Positions 1-8,559 of a stretch of 64,000 nt of DNA are shown piece after piece. A program made the position numbers and the translations under genes. This DNA is from Pseudoduganella buxea. Its GTDB lineage: Bacteria; Pseudomonadota; Gammaproteobacteria; Burkholderiales; Burkholderiaceae_D. Numbering within the stretch: position 1 is the stretch's first letter; each line of letters begins with the position of its first letter. The notes under the pieces are model-generated. The model was not told where the DNA came from. It worked only from the letters and a program-made list of their open reading frames with translations, and made no database searches. The stretch lies in NCBI RefSeq assembly GCF_009720835.1, contig NZ_WNKZ01000010.1, positions 1-64,000 on the forward strand, in the 5' to 3' direction.

Positions 1-175
1 GCATCTGGGCAAACATCAACGGCAGGCCGCTGCCGGCGGCCTGGCCGTCCACGGCGCCGGCAGTGCCGGTCGGCATGGCGCCTGGGGTGGCGCCGGCATT
101 CGCGGCAACGGCGCCTGGCAGCTTGGTGTCCGCTGCGGGTGCGCCTGCTGGCGCGGTGGGGATTGTCATCATCAT
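1..175 (-). CDS. fliK: N-terminus of probable flagellar hook-length control protein (FliK/LafE-like), cut by window edge
   Basis: Only the first 58 codons lie in the window; the gene runs out of the left edge. The start is one of three consecutive ATG codons (175, 172, 169); the first overlaps the fliT stop as ATGA. The visible part is rich in Ala, Gly, Pro and Thr and has no recognisable fold, which is usual for the low-complexity, exported N-terminal half of FliK. The identification is from position: directly after fliD-fliS-fliT in a flagellar operon, where lateral systems carry the FliK homologue LafE. Known role of the family: a secreted ruler that sets hook length and flips FlhB specificity. 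The diagnostic C-terminal domain is outside the window, so the call is mainly contextual. Confidence 0.55.
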   Translation of the reverse strand, partial: MMMTIPTAPAGAPAADTKLPGAVAANAGATPGAMPTGTAGAVDGQAAGSGLPLMFAQM

Positions 176-483
176 GCTTCGGTTCCGGCAAATTCGTTAT
201 CGAGGGCATAGGCCAGCCAGCCCTCTTTATGCGTTGTCATATGCTGCAGGTGTTTGCCCAGTTCCGTACTGGCCGACTGCGCGCGCTGCACGGCATCGCC
301 GTGCAACTGGCGCAGGGCGGCCAGGGCCGCCCGTTCGGCCGGCGTCCACTTGCCCTGGGCGGCCAAGGCCGGCAAGGAGGACGCCATCAAGGTATTGAGT
401 GCCGCCAGTTCGTCCCAGTCGGACGCCGCGGTAGCGGCGGCCAGGCGCTGGCCCAGCCGCAGGAGTTGTTGTTGCCTATCCAT
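172..483 (-). CDS. fliT: FliT-like flagellar export chaperone
   Basis: 103 residues, all-helical in character (MDRQQQLLRLGQRL start, many Leu/Ala heptads), the right size for FliT (about 100-120 aa). FliT family proteins bind the C-terminus of the FliD cap protein, keep it export-competent and deliver it to the export ATPase complex. The ATG at 483 overlaps the end of fliS by 8 bp, and its stop overlaps the next gene by 4 bp, so the cluster is translationally coupled. Sequence conservation in this family is weak; the call depends on size, helical content and position after fliS. In lateral clusters the equivalent slot is lafD. Confidence 0.6.
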   Translation of the reverse strand: MDRQQQLLRLGQRLAAATAASDWDELAALNTLMASSLPALAAQGKWTPAERAALAALRQLHGDAVQRAQSASTELGKHLQHMTTHKEGWLAYALDNEFAGTEA

Positions 484-865
484 GTTTGGCCTGCACGCCC
501 AGCCAGCCCTGCCGGATCGTCGCCAGCAGGCCGACCACTTCGTCGACGATGGCGGGGTCCATGTCGATGCCGGCCCGGTAGAGGCGGGCGGCGCAGTAGT
601 CGTAGAGCCGGCCGAGATTGGCAACCACTTCGCCACCATTATCGAAGTCGAGCGAGCTCGACAACCCATTGATGATCTGGGTGCATTTGTCCAGGCTGCT
701 TGCCTTCAGTTCATAGCGCTTGCCCACGATGTGACCGCGGGCGCGCGCCAGCTCTTCGAGCAGGCCGTCCGTCAAGACCAGCACCAGTTCGATCGGCGAG
801 GCGCGCGCGGTCTGCGCGTCCAGGTTGGTCGAGTGGTATTCGCTGTAAGCGTCGTGATTCATCAT
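476..865 (-). CDS. fliS: Flagellar export chaperone FliS
   Basis: 129 residues. Typical FliS features are visible: an N-terminal region with a tyrosine-rich Y-x-E-Y-type segment (AYSEYHST) followed by SPIELVLVLTDGLLEEL, matching the FliS pattern in which a P-x-x-L-[IV]-x-x-L helix binds flagellin. The C-terminal part ends in the usual four-helix bundle (AIVDEVVGLLATIRQGW). FliS holds the C-terminus of flagellin in the cytoplasm and hands it to FlhA for export. It sits 51 bp downstream of fliD and overlaps fliT by 8 bp. Two adjacent ATGs (865, 862) are possible starts. In lateral systems this gene is lafC. Confidence 0.9.
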   Translation of the reverse strand: MMNHDAYSEYHSTNLDAQTARASPIELVLVLTDGLLEELARARGHIVGKRYELKASSLDKCTQIINGLSSSLDFDNGGEVVANLGRLYDYCAARLYRAGIDMDPAIVDEVVGLLATIRQGWLGVQAKHG

Positions 866-916
866 CTGGTAACCGTTCTAAACTGGGGTTCGCAAGGCGC
901 CCTGGCGCGACATGTC

Positions 917-2305
917 TTAATTGGACTTGTCGCCGAACAGGGCATCGAAAATACTGGTGTTGCTGCTCATCTGCGCCTGCAGCGTCTGCAGCTTCGTAAA
1001 CTGGTTCAGGTAGCGGATGTAGGCCGCTTCGTACTGCTTGTCCAGGCGTGCCTGGCGGTCCATGATGCCGTCCTGTACCTTCGTGTTGTTGTCGCGCCGC
1101 TTCGTGATCTGGCCCGAGGACAGGTCGGTCCACTGGTCCGTCAGCTTGTCCAGGCCGCCCATGACGCCACTCGGCGTCGTCAGGCTGGACGAGCCCATGA
1201 TGGCGTCCAGGCCCGTCGGGTTGGCCTTCAGCGCCTTGTTCATGCGCGTCGTGTCCAGGGTCAGCGTACCGTCGCGCTGGGCCGTGACGCCGTAGTTCAC
1301 GAGGCTCTGGCCACCCACCTGCTGGCGCAGGACCGCCTGCATGCGCGTGCGCAGGGCCTGCACGCCGGCGTCGGCACTGAAGGCCCCGGCCGATGCACCG
1401 CTGACGGCGTCGCCGGCATCGGTCAGGCTCTGCAGCGTCTTGACGAGGGCATTCCAGCCGTCCACGAAGCCTTGCAGGTTGGCCTGGGTGCCGCTGGCAT
1501 CCGTACCCACCGTCAGGCTGACGGGGCTTTCGCCCACGGACTGTGCCTTCGTGAACGTCATCGACACGCCGTCGATGACGTTGTACGTGTTCGAGGCCTG
1601 CTGCAGCTTCGTGCCCGTGGCCTTGTCGCCCAGGTAGACGATGGCATCCTTGGCCACCATCAGGTCGGTGCGGTTGCCCGGCAGGGCCAGCGCATCCTTC
1701 AGGGTGCCGGCGGGCAGGGCGCTGCTGTCGATGCCGACCGTGTTGGCGGCACCCGTTTCGCTGCCGGTCAGCACCAGTTTCTGGACGCCGTTCACCGTCA
1801 TCGTCGAGGCCGTCACTTTGGCCGTGTTGCCCGACGCAATATTGATGGCCGTGGCGATTTCCTTCACGGACAGCACGCCGTCGCCGCTCTGGTCGGCCGT
1901 CGTCAGGTCGACGGCAAAGCTGGACGAGCCCACCGACACGGTGATCGTGCCGGACTCGGCGATCGGCGTCGTGTCGTTCAGGTTGTCATACGCGGCCTGG
2001 TTGGCCGTGGCCAGCTGCTCGACGAAGAAGTTGTATGTGCCGGCCGTGGCGGCGGTGCCGGCCGTGGCGGTGCCGACGGCCGAGCTGAACGTGGCCGACG
2101 TGGCCAGCACGGATTTCTTCAGCGACAGGCTGGACATGACGCCTTCGAAGGTGCTCATGGCCGACTTCAGGCTCGTCAGGGCCTTTTCCGTGGCCGTCGC
2201 GGCGCTGTTCTGGCTGCTCAGGATCGACTGGCGGTCAGAGATGTATGCGGTGGCCAGCTGGGTCGCTGTGCTCTTTGGATCGTAGGTAGGTGCGGTCGAT
2301 GCCAT
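917..2305 (-). CDS. fliD: Flagellar filament cap protein FliD
   Basis: 462 residues. It has the FliD_N helical region followed by a Thr/Ser/Ala/Gly-rich D2-D3 part with SGTITVSVGSSSF (flagellin hook-IN-like) and a C-terminal FliD_C domain ending in coiled-coil helices (QARLDKQYEAAYIRYLNQFTKL is typical of the end of FliD). The protein caps the growing filament and helps fold exported flagellin. GGAG lies about 8 nt before the ATG at 2305. It follows fliJ after an 87-bp gap, the largest in this leftward operon, so an internal promoter there is possible although I see no clear consensus. fliD directly after fliJ and before fliS is the order seen in lateral (laf) clusters, where this gene is lafB. 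Confidence 0.9.
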   Translation of the reverse strand: MASTAPTYDPKSTATQLATAYISDRQSILSSQNSAATATEKALTSLKSAMSTFEGVMSSLSLKKSVLATSATFSSAVGTATAGTAATAGTYNFFVEQLATANQAAYDNLNDTTPIAESGTITVSVGSSSFAVDLTTADQSGDGVLSVKEIATAINIASGNTAKVTASTMTVNGVQKLVLTGSETGAANTVGIDSSALPAGTLKDALALPGNRTDLMVAKDAIVYLGDKATGTKLQQASNTYNVIDGVSMTFTKAQSVGESPVSLTVGTDASGTQANLQGFVDGWNALVKTLQSLTDAGDAVSGASAGAFSADAGVQALRTRMQAVLRQQVGGQSLVNYGVTAQRDGTLTLDTTRMNKALKANPTGLDAIMGSSSLTTPSGVMGGLDKLTDQWTDLSSGQITKRRDNNTKVQDGIMDRQARLDKQYEAAYIRYLNQFTKLQTLQAQMSSNTSIFDALFGDKSN

Positions 2306-2392
2306 TTTCGTGCTCCGAGGAAATTATTGAGAGTGTACCTTGGGTAGAAGCGACCAAAGGGACGTTCCCATGAAATTTATTTCCGTATGGCT

Positions 2393-2827
2393 CTATTTTT
2401 GGGATCGCAACCACAGTTGCGTTGCCAGGTCATCATGCACTTTCCGTTCTTGCACATGCTTCGCCGACGTTACCACCTGCTGTTTCCTGTCCAGTACCTG
2501 GCCCAGCACTTCGCGCTTCACATAGGCCGCGTTCAGGGCCCGCTGCGACACGGCCATGTCGGCTTCGTGCATCGTCAGGTCGAGCCGGTGGCTGTCCGCC
2601 ATGGCCAGCACGGCCTGCTTGTAGGCGCCACAGTTGGCGGCCAGGGCCAGCGGCAGGCTGCCGGACGGGCCGCTGCTGGTGGCCAGGCCGTGCAGCCGTT
2701 CCAGCGTCTTGCGGTAGCGCTCGGCCGTGGCTTCCTTGGCGGCCTGGGCCGTTTGCAGCTTTTCCAGCTCCGAGTTGCGCAGCGCCACCAGGGTCGACAG
2801 GTTGCGGATCAGGTTCACGTCGCTCAC
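2393..2827 (-). CDS. fliJ: Flagellar export protein FliJ
   Basis: 144 residues, almost entirely predicted coiled coil (ALRNSELEKLQTAQAAKEAT, AYVKREVLGQVLDRKQQVV), as expected for FliJ (about 147 aa in enterics). FliJ is the central stalk inserted into the FliI hexamer; it also contacts FlhA and escorts chaperones. The ATG overlaps the fliI stop by 4 bp (ATGA), so the two are translationally coupled, as in most flagellar operons. Primary sequence is poorly conserved in the family; the call rests on coiled-coil character, length and position directly after fliI. Confidence 0.82.
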   Translation of the reverse strand: MSDVNLIRNLSTLVALRNSELEKLQTAQAAKEATAERYRKTLERLHGLATSSGPSGSLPLALAANCGAYKQAVLAMADSHRLDLTMHEADMAVSQRALNAAYVKREVLGQVLDRKQQVVTSAKHVQERKVHDDLATQLWLRSQK

Positions 2828-4134
2828 GTCATCAGCCTTTCAAGTTGCTCCACGCACGGGGTGTACGGCGCATCTTCCTTGGTGCCCTGGCACAGGAATG
2901 CCTCGATATGGGGGTGCAGCTGCACGGCCTTGTCCGTGACCGGATCGGCACCAGGCACGTAGGCGCCCAGCGGGATCAGGTCGCGCACGCGGTCGTGCTT
3001 GGCCATGGCCGCCTTCAGCGCCCGCGCCGCCAGCATGTGTTCCTTGCTGATGATGCCGTTCATGCAGCGGCTGATCGACTGGCCCACGTCGATGGCGGGG
3101 TAGTGGCCCCGTTCCGCCAGCGAGCGGGTCAGCACGATATGGCCGTCCAGGATGGCCCGCGCCGTGTCGACGATGGGATCCTGCTGGTCGTCGCCTTCGG
3201 CCAGCACCGTGTAGATGGCGCTCATCGAGCCGTCCGGGTGCTCGCCGTTGCCGGCCGATTCCACCAGCTGCGGCAGGTTCGAGAACACGGAGGGCGGGTA
3301 GCCTTTCGTGGCCGGCGGCTCGCCCAGCGCCAGCGCCACTTCGCGCAGCGCCATCGCGTAGCGCGTCAGCGAATCGACCAGCAGCAGCACGTTCTTGCCC
3401 TGGTCGCGGTAGTGGGCCGCGATCGAATGGCACAGTTCCGTCGCCATCACCCGCATCATCGGCGATTCGTCGGCCGGCGCGATCACCAGCACGGCCTTCT
3501 TCAGGCCGTCCGGGCCCAGCGACATGTCGACGAATTCGCGCACTTCGCGCGAGCGTTCGCCGATCAGGCCGACGATGACGACATCGGCCACGGTCTGGCG
3601 CGTGATCAGGCCCAGCAGCACGGACTTGCCGACGCCGGAACCGGCCATCAGGCCCACGCGCTGCCCCTTGCCCAGGGTCAGCATGGAATTGATCGCCCGG
3701 ACGCCCACGTCGAGCGGCTCGTGCACGGGCGTCTTCTTCAGGGGATTGACCTTGGGCGGCTGCATTTCCAGCACGTGTTCGCCCGTCAGCTTGCCCAGGC
3801 CGTCGATCGGCTCGCCCAGGCCATTGACCATGCGGCCCAGCCAGCCGTTGCCGATCTGCAGGTTGACCTTTTCCGCATGGGGCAACACCCGTGCGCCCGT
3901 CGTCAGGCCGATGGCCTTCTTGAACGGCATCAGGTACGACACCTTGTCGCGGAAACCCACCACCTGCGCTTCCAGCCAGTCGCCGCCGACCGTTTCGATC
4001 TGGCAACGCTGTCCCGTGTGCATCGGGCAGCCTACCGCTTCGAGCAGCAGCCCCTGGGCACCGACCAGCCGACCCGTCGGGGTGGCCATCGGTACCGCAT
4101 CGAGTTCCAGCTTGCGCAGTGCGTCGGCAATCAT
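2824..4134 (-). CDS. fliI: Flagellum-specific ATPase FliI
   Basis: 436 residues, the usual FliI length. The Walker A motif GSGVGKS is at residues 165-171 and a Walker B / VDSLTRYA segment lies near 247-256, followed by the GEPPATKGYPPSVFSNLPQLVE-type region that is a hallmark of FliI and its type III secretion homologues. The C-terminal helical domain is complete. FliI hexamerises at the cytoplasmic face of the export gate and uses ATP to release and unfold export substrates, held there by FliH and stimulated by FliJ. It overlaps fliH upstream and fliJ downstream by 4 bp each. Confidence 0.96.
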   Translation of the reverse strand: MIADALRKLELDAVPMATPTGRLVGAQGLLLEAVGCPMHTGQRCQIETVGGDWLEAQVVGFRDKVSYLMPFKKAIGLTTGARVLPHAEKVNLQIGNGWLGRMVNGLGEPIDGLGKLTGEHVLEMQPPKVNPLKKTPVHEPLDVGVRAINSMLTLGKGQRVGLMAGSGVGKSVLLGLITRQTVADVVIVGLIGERSREVREFVDMSLGPDGLKKAVLVIAPADESPMMRVMATELCHSIAAHYRDQGKNVLLLVDSLTRYAMALREVALALGEPPATKGYPPSVFSNLPQLVESAGNGEHPDGSMSAIYTVLAEGDDQQDPIVDTARAILDGHIVLTRSLAERGHYPAIDVGQSISRCMNGIISKEHMLAARALKAAMAKHDRVRDLIPLGAYVPGADPVTDKAVQLHPHIEAFLCQGTKEDAPYTPCVEQLERLMT

Positions 4135-4832
4135 TCGTCGTTCTCGTCGTCGTCATCGCCGCCGTCGGCGGCCTGCAGTTGCTTGTCGACCTGTTCCATC
4201 ACGGCCGCCAGGCGCTGGGTGCAACCGGCATCGACTTCGCTGTCGCCGGCGCGGATGCGGCATTCGCCCGGTTCCAGGCGCGAGTCGGCAATCAGGTTCC
4301 AGCGCTTGGCCCGTTTCGGGTCCAGCTCCGTCACGCGTTTCAATTCTTCCGGGTTCAGGAAGACGTCGATTTCCTCGCGCGTGGGCGGCATCGACGCCAG
4401 CGTCTCGTCGACCAGGGCCATGATCTGCACGGGCTGCAGGGCCAGCTCGGCGCGGATGACGGAACGGGCCACCTTGGCCACCAGGTCCACCACTTCCTTG
4501 CGCTGCGCCGCGCGGTAGTCGCTGCGCAGCTTCTTCAGGCTTTTCAGCATCGCGTCGACGGGGCGGGCCAGCTGGTCGTAGCCGACCAGGGTCTCCTGGC
4601 GGCCTTCGTCGCGGCCTTCGGCCAGGCCCTGCTGGCGGCCCGCTTCGAAGCCGTCTTCCTGGCCCCGCTGCAGGCCGATATCGTAGCCGTCGCGCTGCCC
4701 CTGCTCGAATCCTTCGCTGATCGATGCCTGCCACTGGGCGGCATCGACCGTCGTGCCGGTGCCGCCACGCTGCGCCGACTGCGGCGTGTGGTGGGACAGG
4801 GGCGGAAAGCGGTAAGGGCGGAACTGCTTCAT
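4131..4832 (-). CDS. fliH: Flagellar assembly protein FliH (export ATPase regulator)
   Basis: 233 residues from the ATG at 4832, which overlaps the fliG stop by 4 bp. Visible features are an N-terminal MKQFRPYRFPPL segment, a middle region with repeated G-x-x-x-G / E-rich helices (GFEQGQRDGYDIGLQRGQ and following, residues about 60-95) that is the classic FliH glycine-zipper-like coiled coil, and a C-terminal V-ATPase-E-like domain. FliH dimers bind the N-terminus of FliI and tether the ATPase to the C-ring. The acidic tail (DGGDDDDENDE) is a local peculiarity. Longer upstream starts in this frame would run through fliG and are not credible. Confidence 0.92.
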   Translation of the reverse strand: MKQFRPYRFPPLSHHTPQSAQRGGTGTTVDAAQWQASISEGFEQGQRDGYDIGLQRGQEDGFEAGRQQGLAEGRDEGRQETLVGYDQLARPVDAMLKSLKKLRSDYRAAQRKEVVDLVAKVARSVIRAELALQPVQIMALVDETLASMPPTREEIDVFLNPEELKRVTELDPKRAKRWNLIADSRLEPGECRIRAGDSEVDAGCTQRLAAVMEQVDKQLQAADGGDDDDENDE

Positions 4833-5863
4833 TCGACCACCGTCTCGGCAAACAGCTGCACTTCGACTTCGCCGGAATCGGCCAGCGCCTTGACGGTCGC
4901 CATGATTTCCTGGCGCGACGCCTCGATACGCGACATCGGCACGGGGCCGGCGCGGCGCATCATGTCCTCGAAGGCCTGGGCCTGGCGTTTCGGCATCGTC
5001 TTCAGGATGGCGTCGCGGATCGAGCCTTCGGCGCCCTTCAGGGCGATGGCCCACTGTTCCAGCGGCACTTCCTCGATGATGCGCGACAGCACCGCTTCCG
5101 TCTGGGTCGACAGGATCAGGAAGTCGTACATCGACATCTCGATCTGCTCGACGATGGACGGGTCATGGGCGCGCAGCAGTTCCACCACCTGGGCGCGGTT
5201 GCCCGGCAGGCGGTTGAGGATCTCGGCCACCTGCTTGACGCCTTCGATGCTGGTGCTCTGCATGTCGAACGAGGCCAGGCAGCGGTCCACCAGTTCGTCG
5301 AGCTCGACCAGCAGGTCGCGGTCGATCTCGTCCAGGCGCGCCAGGCTCAGCAGCACCAGGTCGCGCCCTTCCAGCGGCAGCCCGTCGATGATCTGGCCGG
5401 CCAGCGCGGGCGGCAGGAAGGCCAGGAACACGGCCTGGATACGCACGTGTTCGTTGGCGATGTATTCGGCCAGCCACTTCGGCGAGGCCCACTGCAGGCG
5501 CGCCATCTTCGGGCGCAGCTCGTCACCGTAAATATTGTTCAGCACGGTGTTTGCGATATCGCCGCCCAGCGCCAGGTCCAGCGAGCGCTTCAGGTAGGAG
5601 CGGGACGCGCCATGCACGCCGGATTGCTCGCGGTAATCGTCGAAGAAGGTCTGGATGGCCGTCTTCACGGCTTCCACCTTGATGCCGCTCATGCGCGACA
5701 TCACCTGCGTCACTTCCAGCAGTTCCTCGCGCGACAGGCAGCGCAGCACGGCGGCGGCCTGTTCCTCGCCGATCGACAGCAGGACAATGGCGGCCTGCTC
5801 GACCGGGGTCAGGGTGGCGCCTTCGACAGGCATCAGATCGTTCATATTATTGAGCTCGGCCAT
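4829..5863 (-). CDS. fliG: Flagellar motor switch protein FliG (divergent, lateral-type)
   Basis: 344 residues. The N-terminal domain (LTPVEQAAIVLLSIGEE) binds FliF. The middle domain has EHVR where polar FliG proteins carry EHPQ, the surface that meets FliM. In the C-terminal torque helix, by-eye alignment to E. coli FliG keeps Arg281 and Asp288, but Asp289 becomes Met and Arg297 becomes Pro (segment MPKRQAQAFEDMMRRAGPVP). FliG couples stator ion flow to rotation and sets switching. The start at 5863 overlaps fliF by 17 bp; a second ATG at 5845 is also possible. The fold is complete, so this is a divergent functional FliG rather than a broken one. Confidence 0.94.
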   Translation of the reverse strand: MAELNNMNDLMPVEGATLTPVEQAAIVLLSIGEEQAAAVLRCLSREELLEVTQVMSRMSGIKVEAVKTAIQTFFDDYREQSGVHGASRSYLKRSLDLALGGDIANTVLNNIYGDELRPKMARLQWASPKWLAEYIANEHVRIQAVFLAFLPPALAGQIIDGLPLEGRDLVLLSLARLDEIDRDLLVELDELVDRCLASFDMQSTSIEGVKQVAEILNRLPGNRAQVVELLRAHDPSIVEQIEMSMYDFLILSTQTEAVLSRIIEEVPLEQWAIALKGAEGSIRDAILKTMPKRQAQAFEDMMRRAGPVPMSRIEASRQEIMATVKALADSGEVEVQLFAETVVE

Positions 5864-7628
5864 TTTTCTGCATCCACTGTTTGACGACTTCGGCAACACG
5901 CTCCGGCTCTTTCTCGGCCAGAACCTTCAGGTGATCGACCATCACGTCGACCGGCGAGCCGGCGGGCGGCAGGTCGTAGTTCTCCAGCAGCGGCACCACC
6001 GGCATGCCACCCGAACCCATGCCCACGCCACCTGCCACGGCGGCCACGGCGGGCGTCGCGCCCAGGGCGGCCGGGGTACCGGCCACGGCGTCGACACCAA
6101 CCGGCAGGGCCACCGCGTCGCCGGCGCGGCGGTCGGCACCGCTGCGGGTATCCAGGGCCAGCGCCGGTGCCGCGACCGGGGCAGGGGTCATGCGGTTCGT
6201 CAGCAGGCGCAGCAGCGGACGCAGGATCAGGAAGTAACCCAGCAGGGTTGCCACCGCGTAGCCGATCCAGCCACCCATGTCGACGACGTTGTCACGCTCT
6301 TCCCACCACTGCACCGGTGCCGCTTTCGGCGGGAAATTCATGGCCGACACCACCAGCGTGTCGCCCCGTTCGGCATTGATGCCCAGGCCGTTACGCAGCA
6401 CCTTGTCGACATTGGCCAGTTCCGCGGCCGTCCAGCCCGTCTTCGGATTCATCGCGGCGGCCTGGGCCAGCACGATGGCGACATTCTGGTGTTCCAGGCG
6501 GCCCCGGGCACGCTTGGTCTGTACGATACTGCGGTCGTAAGCATACTGGCGCGTGGTTGCATTCTTGCGGGCCGTGCCGTCGGGCATCTGGCCCGGTGCG
6601 GCAGCGGCACCGGCGGCGGCACCGGCGGCAGCGGCGGCGTCCGGGGCGGCTTCGGCGGCCGGCGGGCGGTTCGACAGCGTGCCCGGCACACCCATGGCCA
6701 TGCGGTTGCGGTCCTGCTCTTCGCGCATCGCTTCGCTGGTGACTTTCGGCGTTTCGCCGTATTTCTCGACCGTTTCCTCGACCTTGTCGTTATCGACGGA
6801 GGCCGTGACGGAAATCTTGAAGTTGTCGTCGCCGACGATCGGGCCCAGCAGGCCGCGGATATTGCCCTTGATTTCTTCCTGCACCCGTTTCTGGGCATCG
6901 TTGCCGGCGGCGCTGGCATCGAAGCCGTCCGTCAGGTCCACATGCGAGGACAGCAGGTTGCCGGCCTGGTCGACCAGCGACACCCGTGCCGGCGCCAGGC
7001 TGGCGACGCTGCCCGAGACCATGTTGACGACGGCGGCGATATGTTCCGGCGTCAGGGTGCGGCCCGGCTTCAGGCCGATGACGACGGCGGCCGACGATTT
7101 TTCACCGTCGGATGACACGAACGACGTCGACTTGGCGATCGACAGGTGCACGCGCGCCGAAGCGATGGCGTCCAGGGTCATGATCGACTGGGCCAGCTCG
7201 CCTTCCAGGCCGCGGCGGAAGCGCACATCCTGGACGAACTGCGACACGCCCAGCGGGTCGTTCTTGTCCATCAGCTCCAGGCCGGCCGGCAGCTGGGCCG
7301 TGACGCCCTTGGCGGCCAGCAGCATGCGCACCTTGCCCAGCATTTCGTCGGGCACCAGCACCTGGCCGCTGTCCGGGTGGATGCGGTAGGGAACCTGTTC
7401 CGCTTCCAGCACCGTCATCATGTCGGACACGGCGACTTTCTCGCGGGCGCCGAACACGGGTTTGTAGCCGGACTGGTCCTTCCACAGGAACATCAGCACG
7501 AGGGCCGTCACGCCGATGGCGAGCAGCAGCAGCGGGTACAGGTTCTTCAGCAGGGCAGGGGGCACGCCCGGCATCCCATTGGAGGAGCCGCGCAAGCGCC
7601 CGAAGGCGGACTTGAGAGTATTAATCAC
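5847..7628 (-). CDS. fliF: Flagellar MS-ring protein FliF
   Basis: 593 residues, normal FliF size. One transmembrane segment follows the start (about residues 28-48, LYPLLLLAIGVTALVLMFLW), then the YscJ/FliF ring-building domain (YRIHPDSGQVLVP, RFRRGLEGELAQSI, ARVHLSIAKST). An Ala/Pro-rich linker (about 325-360) and a second transmembrane segment (about 455-475, GYAVATLLGYFLILRPLLRLL) come next. The cytoplasmic tail with PVDVMVDHLKVLAEKEPERVAEVVKQWM binds FliG. FliF forms the inner-membrane ring on which export gate and C-ring assemble. It lies 53 bp after fliE. The linker is unusually alanine-rich. Confidence 0.95.
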   Translation of the reverse strand: MINTLKSAFGRLRGSSNGMPGVPPALLKNLYPLLLLAIGVTALVLMFLWKDQSGYKPVFGAREKVAVSDMMTVLEAEQVPYRIHPDSGQVLVPDEMLGKVRMLLAAKGVTAQLPAGLELMDKNDPLGVSQFVQDVRFRRGLEGELAQSIMTLDAIASARVHLSIAKSTSFVSSDGEKSSAAVVIGLKPGRTLTPEHIAAVVNMVSGSVASLAPARVSLVDQAGNLLSSHVDLTDGFDASAAGNDAQKRVQEEIKGNIRGLLGPIVGDDNFKISVTASVDNDKVEETVEKYGETPKVTSEAMREEQDRNRMAMGVPGTLSNRPPAAEAAPDAAAAAGAAAGAAAAPGQMPDGTARKNATTRQYAYDRSIVQTKRARGRLEHQNVAIVLAQAAAMNPKTGWTAAELANVDKVLRNGLGINAERGDTLVVSAMNFPPKAAPVQWWEERDNVVDMGGWIGYAVATLLGYFLILRPLLRLLTNRMTPAPVAAPALALDTRSGADRRAGDAVALPVGVDAVAGTPAALGATPAVAAVAGGVGMGSGGMPVVPLLENYDLPPAGSPVDVMVDHLKVLAEKEPERVAEVVKQWMQKNGRAQ

Positions 7629-7681
7629 GGGGACTTTCGCTTAGTCGAACAGAAGGTACGGCGGAATTGGCGTACAGCGGC

Positions 7682-8038
7682 TTACAGCGGCAACTTGATG
7701 AGCTCGTCGACGGCGCCCATCACCTTGTTGCGAACCTGCATCAACATGGAGAAGGACAGGCTGGCTTCCTGGCTGGCCATCATGGCACCCACCAGGTCGT
7801 CACTGCGGCCGGCGTCGACGTCGGCCATTTTTGCGCTGGCGGCCTGGTCGGCCGAATTCACGCCGGAGATGGCGTTCTGCATTGCTTGCGCGAAGGAGCC
7901 GGCGGACTCGCCGGCATTGGAGCCCATGCCGCCGAACTGGGCGGCTGGGGCGATCTGGGTATGCTGGGCCAGGTCGGCGGCGGCGTTGGTCAGCGACGCC
8001 AGGTCGGCCTGGATCAGGCTTGCGATAGGATTTGCCAT
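7682..8038 (-). CDS. fliE: Flagellar hook-basal body complex protein FliE
   Basis: 118 residues from the ATG at 8038 (a GTG 12 nt upstream is possible). The C-terminal half carries the FliE signature: DLVGAMMASQEASLSFSMLMQVRNKVMGAVDELIKLPL-like, ending in the typical conserved hydrophobic tail. FliE links the MS ring and export gate to the proximal rod and is the first gene of the leftward operon, so the promoter for fliEFGHIJ-fliDST should lie in the 521-bp divergent region just upstream. fliE heading fliF-J is the standard arrangement in both polar and lateral clusters. Confidence 0.9.
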   Translation of the reverse strand: MANPIASLIQADLASLTNAAADLAQHTQIAPAAQFGGMGSNAGESAGSFAQAMQNAISGVNSADQAASAKMADVDAGRSDDLVGAMMASQEASLSFSMLMQVRNKVMGAVDELIKLPL

Positions 8039-8559
8039 GTGCGTTCTCACTTTCTTGCAACGTTGATCTTCGATTCCACTGCCACCCCTTCGGTGTTACC
8101 GCCACGGGGTGCATGGCGCGGTTCAGGGGGTGCTGCGGGTCCGGTTTTCAATCCTGGCTGCCAGCGCTGCAAGCCGATTGGAAAACCCGAAAACTGCTGA
8201 CATAACATTCATCCGATTATCTGGATGATCGGCATGATTAATTGCAATCATGCATAGATAATGTGCCAGGGTCGATTCAGTGCGCTGCATTGTTTCCTGT
8301 GAAAGAAACGCTGTTACTGTGGCAAAAGTCCTTAATAATCAAACACTAGGCGCCGCTTGTCATTAACTTGCGAAGACATGGTGTGTTGCTCGGGACAGGG
8401 ATAAGCTTACCGGGTGGCAACAGCACTGTAAAGAGGAATTTGGGAATTGTGCGTTATTGACTGGTGGCAATAATGACGATTTTCGGTTATTCTATGATGC
8501 CTGGATCGTGTCTTCGTATACTTTGCGATACGATGTGCCATGCAGACGAATACACACCT
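8039..8559. promoter_or_regulatory. Divergent intergenic region between fliE and fliM operons
   Basis: 521 bp with no credible gene; it is more AT-rich than both flanks and must contain promoters for both flagellar operons. I looked for sigma-54 (TGGCAC-N5-TTGC) and sigma-28 (TAAA-N15-GCCGATAA) elements on both strands and found only mis-spaced partial matches. The one strong structural element is the palindrome at 8232-8253, listed separately. Confidence 0.6.
8232..8253. promoter_or_regulatory. Perfect 8-bp inverted repeat, candidate operator
   Basis: Arms GCATGATT and AATCATGC are perfect reverse complements separated by the 6-nt spacer AATTGC. The element is about 195 bp upstream of fliE and 307 bp upstream of the chosen fliM start. 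Its symmetry and position suggest a dimeric regulator binding site; the regulator is unknown. There is no T-run on either side, so a terminator is unlikely. Confidence 0.4.

Noticed and set aside
254..2347. Very long plus-strand frame (697 codons) antisense to fliT, fliS and fliD
   Set aside because: High-GC shadow frame with Arg/His/Gln-rich composition; the minus strand carries recognisable flagellar genes.
8521..8540. Sigma-54-like TGGCAC on the minus strand in the fliE-fliM gap
   Set aside because: The GC of the -12 part is one base off the required distance, and it is about 480 bp from fliE.
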